Shown here: positions 60,095 to 64,000 of the stretch, piece by piece
Layout: every line of letters begins with the position of its first letter
Numbering within the stretch: position 1 is the stretch's first letter
Source: Stanieria sp964562685
GTDB lineage: Bacteria > Cyanobacteriota > Cyanobacteriia > Cyanobacteriales > Xenococcaceae
Direction of reading: 5' to 3'
Length of the DNA: 64,000 nt
NCBI GenBank assembly: GCA_964562685.1
Contig: CAZLUP010000016.1
Coordinates: 1-64,000, forward strand
Made by a program: the position numbers and the translations under genes
Notes under the pieces: generated by a model
Seen by the model: the letters and a program-made list of their open reading frames with translations, nothing else
Told to the model about the DNA's origin: nothing
Databases searched by the model: none

Positions 60095-61699
60095 ATGCGA
60101 GTTTTGTTAATCTATCCCCTATTTCCGCAGACTTTTTGGTCTTATGACAAAATTTTAGAATTAGTTAACCGCAAAGTCTTATTACCGCCATTAGGATTAA
60201 TTACCGTTGCAGCAATCTTACCTCAAACCTGGGAATTTAAACTGGTTGACCGCAATATCCGAGAGGTTAAGGAAGAGGAATGGGAATGGGCAGATTTAGT
60301 GCTTTTTTCTGCCATGATTGTCCAAAAAAATGATTTACTAGCACAAATTAAAGTAGCTAAACAACGAGGTAAGTTAGTCGCCGTTGGTGGTCCTTATGCT
60401 ACTTCTTTACCCCACGAACCGCAAGAGGCAGGGGCAGATTTTCTCATTTTAGATGAGGGAGAAATTACTCTTCCAATGTTTGTCGAGGCTTTAGCAAAAG
60501 GGGAAAAAAATGGCACGTTTCGCACTACAGAAAAACCCGATGTCACTGTTACTCCCATCCCTCGCTACGATTTGCTAGAGTTGGATGCTTATGATTCTAT
60601 GTCGGTACAATTTTCTCGTGGTTGTCCTTTTCAATGCGAGTTTTGTGACATTATCGTTCTTTATGGTCGCAAACCCCGAACTAAAATACCAGCCCAACTT
60701 CTGAAGGAACTAGATTATCTTTACCAATTAGGTTGGCGTAGAAGTATTTTCATGGTGGATGATAATTTTATTGGTAATAAACGCAATGTTAAATTGTTGC
60801 TGAAAGAACTTAAAGTTTGGCAAGCGGAACACCGATATCCTTTTGCTTTTAATACTGAAGCTTCGGTAGACTTAGCAGACGATGCAGAATTAATGGAATT
60901 AATGGTGCAATGTAATTTTAATGCCGTCTTTTTAGGGATTGAAACTCCTGACGAAGATAGCTTACAACTAACTAAAAAATTCCAAAATACAAGAAATTCT
61001 CTGGCAGATACAGTAGATAAAATAATTAGGGCGGGATTACGACCAATGGCAGGATTTATCATTGGTTTTGATGGTGAAAAACCCAATGCAGGTCAACGTA
61101 TTATTCATTTTGTAGAAGAAGCAGCTATCCCTACGGCAATGTTTGGGATGTTACAAGCTTTACCTAATACAGCTTTGTGGAATCGTTTAGAAAAAGAACA
61201 ACGTCTACGAGATGAGACAAGAAAGGATATCAATCAAACAACTTTAATGAATTTTGTGCCTACCCGTCCAATTGAAGAAATTGCTAGGGAATATATTGAA
61301 GCATTTTGGACGTTATATGAACCTAAAACTTATTTAGACCGAGTTTATCGTTGTTTCCTTAAGCTTGGTGCGCCTAAGTGTCAAATTCCTGCTAGTTTAC
61401 CAAATTGGGTCGATCTCAAAGCTTTAATGATTATCATCTGGAGACAGGGTTTTAAACGAAATACTCGTTGGCAATTCTGGCATCATTTATTGGGAATTTT
61501 TAAACATAATCCTGCGGTTTGGGAACATTATTTGACTCTTTGTGCCCATAATGAGCATTTTCTGGAATATCGTCAAACTGTCCGCACTGAAATTGAAAAA
61601 CAATTAGCACAATTTCAAGCCCAAGAAAGGCAAATAAAAGCACAAGTTGAGCAAGAAACTAAAATTTTAACTACTATTAATTCTGGAAGAATAGATTAA
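60095..61699 (+). CDS. B12-binding-domain radical SAM protein
   Basis: 534 residues from the ATG at 60095 with GAGGAGA upstream. N-terminal cobalamin-binding-like fold (about 1-140), then radical SAM cluster motif CPFQCEFCDI (Cys near 178, 182 and 185) and a TIM barrel to about 380, followed by a DUF4070-type C-terminal region. Members include methyltransferases acting on unactivated carbon, and hopanoid-modifying HpnP-like enzymes. No substrate can be assigned. Ten bases before a CoaBC-like gene, probably one operon. Confidence 0.88.
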   Translation: MRVLLIYPLFPQTFWSYDKILELVNRKVLLPPLGLITVAAILPQTWEFKLVDRNIREVKEEEWEWADLVLFSAMIVQKNDLLAQIKVAKQRGKLVAVGGPYATSLPHEPQEAGADFLILDEGEITLPMFVEALAKGEKNGTFRTTEKPDVTVTPIPRYDLLELDAYDSMSVQFSRGCPFQCEFCDIIVLYGRKPRTKIPAQLLKELDYLYQLGWRRSIFMVDDNFIGNKRNVKLLLKELKVWQAEHRYPFAFNTEASVDLADDAELMELMVQCNFNAVFLGIETPDEDSLQLTKKFQNTRNSLADTVDKIIRAGLRPMAGFIIGFDGEKPNAGQRIIHFVEEAAIPTAMFGMLQALPNTALWNRLEKEQRLRDETRKDINQTTLMNFVPTRPIEEIAREYIEAFWTLYEPKTYLDRVYRCFLKLGAPKCQIPASLPNWVDLKALMIIIWRQGFKRNTRWQFWHHLLGIFKHNPAVWEHYLTLCAHNEHFLEYRQTVRTEIEKQLAQFQAQERQIKAQVEQETKILTTINSGRID

Positions 61700-61709
61700 T
61701 TAAAAATTA

Positions 61710-62978
61710 ATGACAAATTGGGATTTTAGTCCACCACCAGAATCAGATTTAGCCGATAGGGAGGTACCATTAGAAGGAACTCATCTTCAAGGAAAAAGAA
61801 TTGCATTATTAATTACTGGTAGCATTGCTGCCATGAAAGCACCCTTAGTTGTCCGTGCTTTACGTCGTCAGGGTGCTGATGTCGTTGCTTTTGCTTCTCC
61901 TGAAGCTCTTAGATATACTACTATTGATACTTTGGAATGGAGTACAACTAATCAGGTTGTTACGAAATTAACTGCTGCTGCGGAACATTTGAGTGATTCT
62001 CTTCCTTTTGCTGCCTATTTAGTTGCTCCAGCTACCTATAATACGATTAATAAAATGCGTTACGGCATCGCTGATGGAGTAATTAGTTCTACTTTAGGTT
62101 CAGCAATTGGCAGAATGGAAAAGGGAAAAACCCAAATTCTACTCACTCCAACGATGCATGGTAGTCTGCATAACTCAATTTTGACTGAATCGCTCCAGCA
62201 GCTACAAGTGATGGGAGTCAAAATTATACCACCTCGGATTGATTACGGAAAAAATAATCTTCCTGCTGAAGAGGAAATAGTTAGTGCGGTGTGTCGAGCA
62301 GTTAGTAATTCATCTCTTCAAGAAGTTAGAATTTTGGTTACAGGGGGAGCTACTCCCGTTCCGATTGATAATGTTCGCCTTCTAACTAATCGTTTTACAG
62401 GTCAACTTGGAATAGAAATCGCCAAAGAATTATATCTTAGAGGAGCAAATGTTAGATTAATCCACGGAAAAAGTAGTTTTTTGCCTCCTTCTTTTCTTCC
62501 ACAGCAAATTATTAGTACATATACCCAATATCGAGAACAAGTTCTAGCCGAATTAGAAGGTGAACCTTATCGTTGCGGTATTTTCTCCGCAGCAGTAGCT
62601 GATTATCAACCAGAAACAGTTTTTCCTGGCAAAATTCCTAGTGGCTTATTAAAAACTATTAATCTTATTCCTACTGCTAAAGTAATTGCCGAAGTAAGAA
62701 CCAAATTTCCTCATCTTGAAATGGTGACTTTTAAGTATCAGGAAAATATTAGTCATGAACAATTAATGGAGATAGCACGCGAGAGATTAAATCAAGGTTA
62801 TCAGGTAGTAGTAGCTAATCGTGGTGAAGAAAAAGGTGACAATGGCGAACAAATTGCTTATTTAGTGACTAATCAAGGAAAGCCCCAAAAAATGATTTCC
62901 AAGCCAGGAATTGCTAAAGCGATCGCGGATTATTTAGAAATTAAATTAAACTCTTCTATCATAGATAGCAAAGAGTAA
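61710..62978 (+). CDS. CoaBC-like flavoprotein (phosphopantothenoylcysteine synthetase/decarboxylase family), divergent
   Basis: 422 residues. N-terminal HFCD flavoprotein domain (about 28-195) starts ALLITGSIAAMKAPLVVRAL; C-terminal DFP domain (about 205-415) starts VRILVTGGATPVPIDNVRLL with NRFTGQLGIEIAKELYLRGA. The family makes 4'-phosphopantetheine from phosphopantothenate and cysteine. The decarboxylase motif usually written PASANT is PATYNT here, and the MN-clamp region reads TPTMHGSL, so it may be a paralogue with another substrate. Ten bases downstream of the B12/radical-SAM gene. Domain calls solid; function tentative. Confidence 0.8.
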   Translation: MTNWDFSPPPESDLADREVPLEGTHLQGKRIALLITGSIAAMKAPLVVRALRRQGADVVAFASPEALRYTTIDTLEWSTTNQVVTKLTAAAEHLSDSLPFAAYLVAPATYNTINKMRYGIADGVISSTLGSAIGRMEKGKTQILLTPTMHGSLHNSILTESLQQLQVMGVKIIPPRIDYGKNNLPAEEEIVSAVCRAVSNSSLQEVRILVTGGATPVPIDNVRLLTNRFTGQLGIEIAKELYLRGANVRLIHGKSSFLPPSFLPQQIISTYTQYREQVLAELEGEPYRCGIFSAAVADYQPETVFPGKIPSGLLKTINLIPTAKVIAEVRTKFPHLEMVTFKYQENISHEQLMEIARERLNQGYQVVVANRGEEKGDNGEQIAYLVTNQGKPQKMISKPGIAKAIADYLEIKLNSSIIDSKE

Positions 62979-63113
62979 AAGCTTTTTTGATTCTAGTGAC
63001 CAAGAAACTACTCATATCAAATCAAAATTAGCTCTCAAATGAGTTTTACAGGGTAGATATTCTTTAATCGTTTGTAACTCGTCAATGAATTGATGAATGT
63101 TGGGATGAGAAGA

Positions 63114-63464
63114 TTAGAAAATTAATGGCTTTAACTTGGCACAGATTTCTTCAATTACTGAGATAGGTGCTGTTTCCACAAATTTAATTTCTCTAGTTTT
63201 CCAATCAACGCTTCTGAGGTGATGAATTAAAATGACTCCTTTAGTTTGCATCTGTTCAGTTAATAAAACTTCAAAGCTAAATCCCTTGATTTTGCTAGTA
63301 ATCGGACAGACAAAAACTAGGGAAGACAAAGAATTAAACTGTTTCGGAGATATAACTATAGCAGGGCGATGTCCCGCTTGCTCGCGTCCGATCTGAGGAT
63401 TGAAATCTAGCCAAATAATATCGCCTCTATGCGGAATATATTGTTTACTCCCAGATTTCTTCAC
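63114..63464 (-). CDS. mazF: MazF/PemK-type mRNA interferase toxin
   Basis: 116 residues, start GTG at 63464 within the end of the antitoxin gene. PemK/MazF fold signatures: GDIIWLDFNPQIGREQAGHR, PAIVISPKQFNS and VCPITSKIKGF, then LIHHLRSVDWKTREI and the acidic end. MazF toxins cleave mRNA at short sequences. It overlaps mazE by 20 bases, the normal toxin-antitoxin layout. Cleavage motif unknown. Confidence 0.93.
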   Translation of the reverse strand: MKKSGSKQYIPHRGDIIWLDFNPQIGREQAGHRPAIVISPKQFNSLSSLVFVCPITSKIKGFSFEVLLTEQMQTKGVILIHHLRSVDWKTREIKFVETAPISVIEEICAKLKPLIF

Positions 63465-63684
63465 CTACTGGCTCTCCCCAATCATATTCTCCTTCAAAGT
63501 CATCACTACTTGCTCCAGCGAGTAATTCTTCAAGGGTGTAGCTCGGTTGTTTGGGAGTAATAACAATATTGTTATCGGTAACATTAATAGAAATAGCAGT
63601 TCCTTCTCTTAAATTGATTTTGTCGGCAATATTTTTGGGAATGCGTATCGCAAGGCTATTTCCCCACTTGGCTACTGTTGACAT
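63445..63684 (-). CDS. mazE: MazE-type antitoxin (AbrB/SpoVT fold)
   Basis: 79 residues. N-terminal swapped-hairpin DNA-binding domain: VAKWGNSLAIRIPKNIADKI and NLREGTAISINVTDNNIVIT. The acidic C-terminus (DFEGEYDWGEPVGEEIWE) should wrap around and block MazF. First gene of the pair; two direct repeats TTGTATCTA upstream (63704-63723) are candidate operators for autoregulation. Confidence 0.93.
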   Translation of the reverse strand: MSTVAKWGNSLAIRIPKNIADKINLREGTAISINVTDNNIVITPKQPSYTLEELLAGASSDDFEGEYDWGEPVGEEIWE

Positions 63685-63703
63685 ATTTACTTTAACAATT
63701 AGT

Positions 63704-63723
63704 TTGTATCTACATTGTATCTA
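63704..63723 (-). promoter_or_regulatory. candidate mazE operator: direct repeat, 11-bp period
   Basis: TTGTATCTA at 63704-63712 and again at 63715-63723, 20 bases upstream of the mazE start codon. Spacing of one helical turn would allow two MazE dimers to bind one face of the DNA. Confidence 0.5.
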
Positions 63724-63799
63724 TTTTAAATGAAAGATAGTTTAAGGCGATCGCGATCATTAACCCTCAATCAAAAACCCCTTGATGATTTTGCTAAAA

Positions 63800-63824
63800 T
63801 TTCAGTAATACTGAAATACTGAAA
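63800..63824 (+). promoter_or_regulatory. candidate operator of the AbrB-type gene: three TACTGAAA half-sites
   Basis: TTTCAGTA (63800-63807) and TACTGAAA (63809-63816) form a perfect palindrome around one A; a third half-site TACTGAAA follows at once (63817-63824), ending two bases before the ATG at 63827. It overlaps where the ribosome site should be, fitting autorepression. Confidence 0.5.
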
Positions 63825-63826
63825 AT

Positions 63827-64000
63827 ATGGAAAGAATTATCTCAATTAATGAACGGGGTACTATTACTCTTCCAAAAGACTTGAGAAAAAAATATGGTCT
63901 TGAAGCAGGAGGACAGGTAATTATCGAAGAAAGCGACGAAGGGCTTTTATTGCGACCTGGGGTAACGTTTTCAGTCGAAATATACTCTGATAAACGAGTA
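63827..64000 (+). CDS. AbrB/MazE/SpoVT-type antitoxin, 3' end cut by the window
   Basis: 58 codons are visible, running off the right edge. The sequence MERIISINERGTITLPKDLR followed by KKYGLEAGGQVIIEESDEGL is the full swapped-hairpin DNA-binding domain. Most proteins of this length class are antitoxins paired with a VapC or MazF-type toxin downstream; the toxin, if any, lies outside. The start is set by the ATG that follows the candidate operator. No clear ribosome site, so translation may be leaderless. Confidence 0.85.
   Translation, partial: MERIISINERGTITLPKDLRKKYGLEAGGQVIIEESDEGLLLRPGVTFSVEIYSDKRV

Overview
The window is chromosomal DNA of an AT-rich cyanobacterium. It carries chlP (geranylgeranyl reductase), psaK, ycf66, the thylakoid-type F0F1 ATP synthase cluster with separate b and b' subunits, nblS/hik33, the fused arginine dihydrolase argZ/agrE and several cyanobacteria-only families (DUF3086, DUF3119, DUF4079). 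The HIP1 octamer GCGATCGC occurs more than 30 times. Low G+C, degenerate heptamer repeats and a CnfR/PatB-type regulator suggest a coccoid or pleurocapsalean lineage such as Stanieria or relatives; this placement is inference, not demonstrated.

Layout. 1-6 kb: the start of a cellulose-binding-domain gene cut by the window edge, a SLOG/DprA-like protein, a quinone-oxidoreductase-like MDR enzyme, a decayed IS630 element, chlP and three tandem CsbD stress genes. 6-9.5 kb: stress and redox genes (a short rubredoxin, a ChaB-domain protein, Dps, an ankyrin-repeat protein). 9.6-14.6 kb: membrane and exported proteins, including an expansin-like protein with two CBM2 domains. 14.7-20.8 kb: argZ/agrE behind a textbook NtcA promoter, divergent from an adenine/adenosine deaminase, then recQ. 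21-27 kb: atp1-atpB-atpE-atpF2-atpF-atpH-atpA-atpG on the minus strand; beta and epsilon are not here. 27-33 kb: a methyltransferase, a small curlin-like exported protein, a Nudix hydrolase, an avtA remnant, rimM and cnfR. 33-46 kb: a PAS-GGDEF-EAL protein, an RRM protein, mgtE, Ap4A phosphorylase, a membrane-anchored response regulator, a zinc-ribbon/NYN/LOTUS protein, phoH, and a DUF3086/DUF3119/MlaE group. 46-58 kb: DUF29 genes, purD bracketed by a structured repeat, nblS, an adenine methylase, ycf66, trpF, psaK, a DUF1400 hydrolase and a peptide-type binding protein. 58-64 kb: glcD, a B12/radical-SAM enzyme with a CoaBC-like flavoprotein, a mazEF module and the start of a second AbrB-type antitoxin gene.

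Most genes are housekeeping or photosynthesis genes. The accessory signal lies in repeats and unusual architectures: hairpin repeats flanking purD that differ by compensatory changes, heptamer repeats running into the recQ start codon, palindromic repeats inside the ATP synthase operon, an in-frame repeat-like insert in a transporter gene, and several unusual multidomain proteins (CBM2-CBM2-expansin; zinc ribbon-NYN-LOTUS-LOTUS; REC-coiled coil-membrane anchor). No rRNA, tRNA or CRISPR array was recognised.
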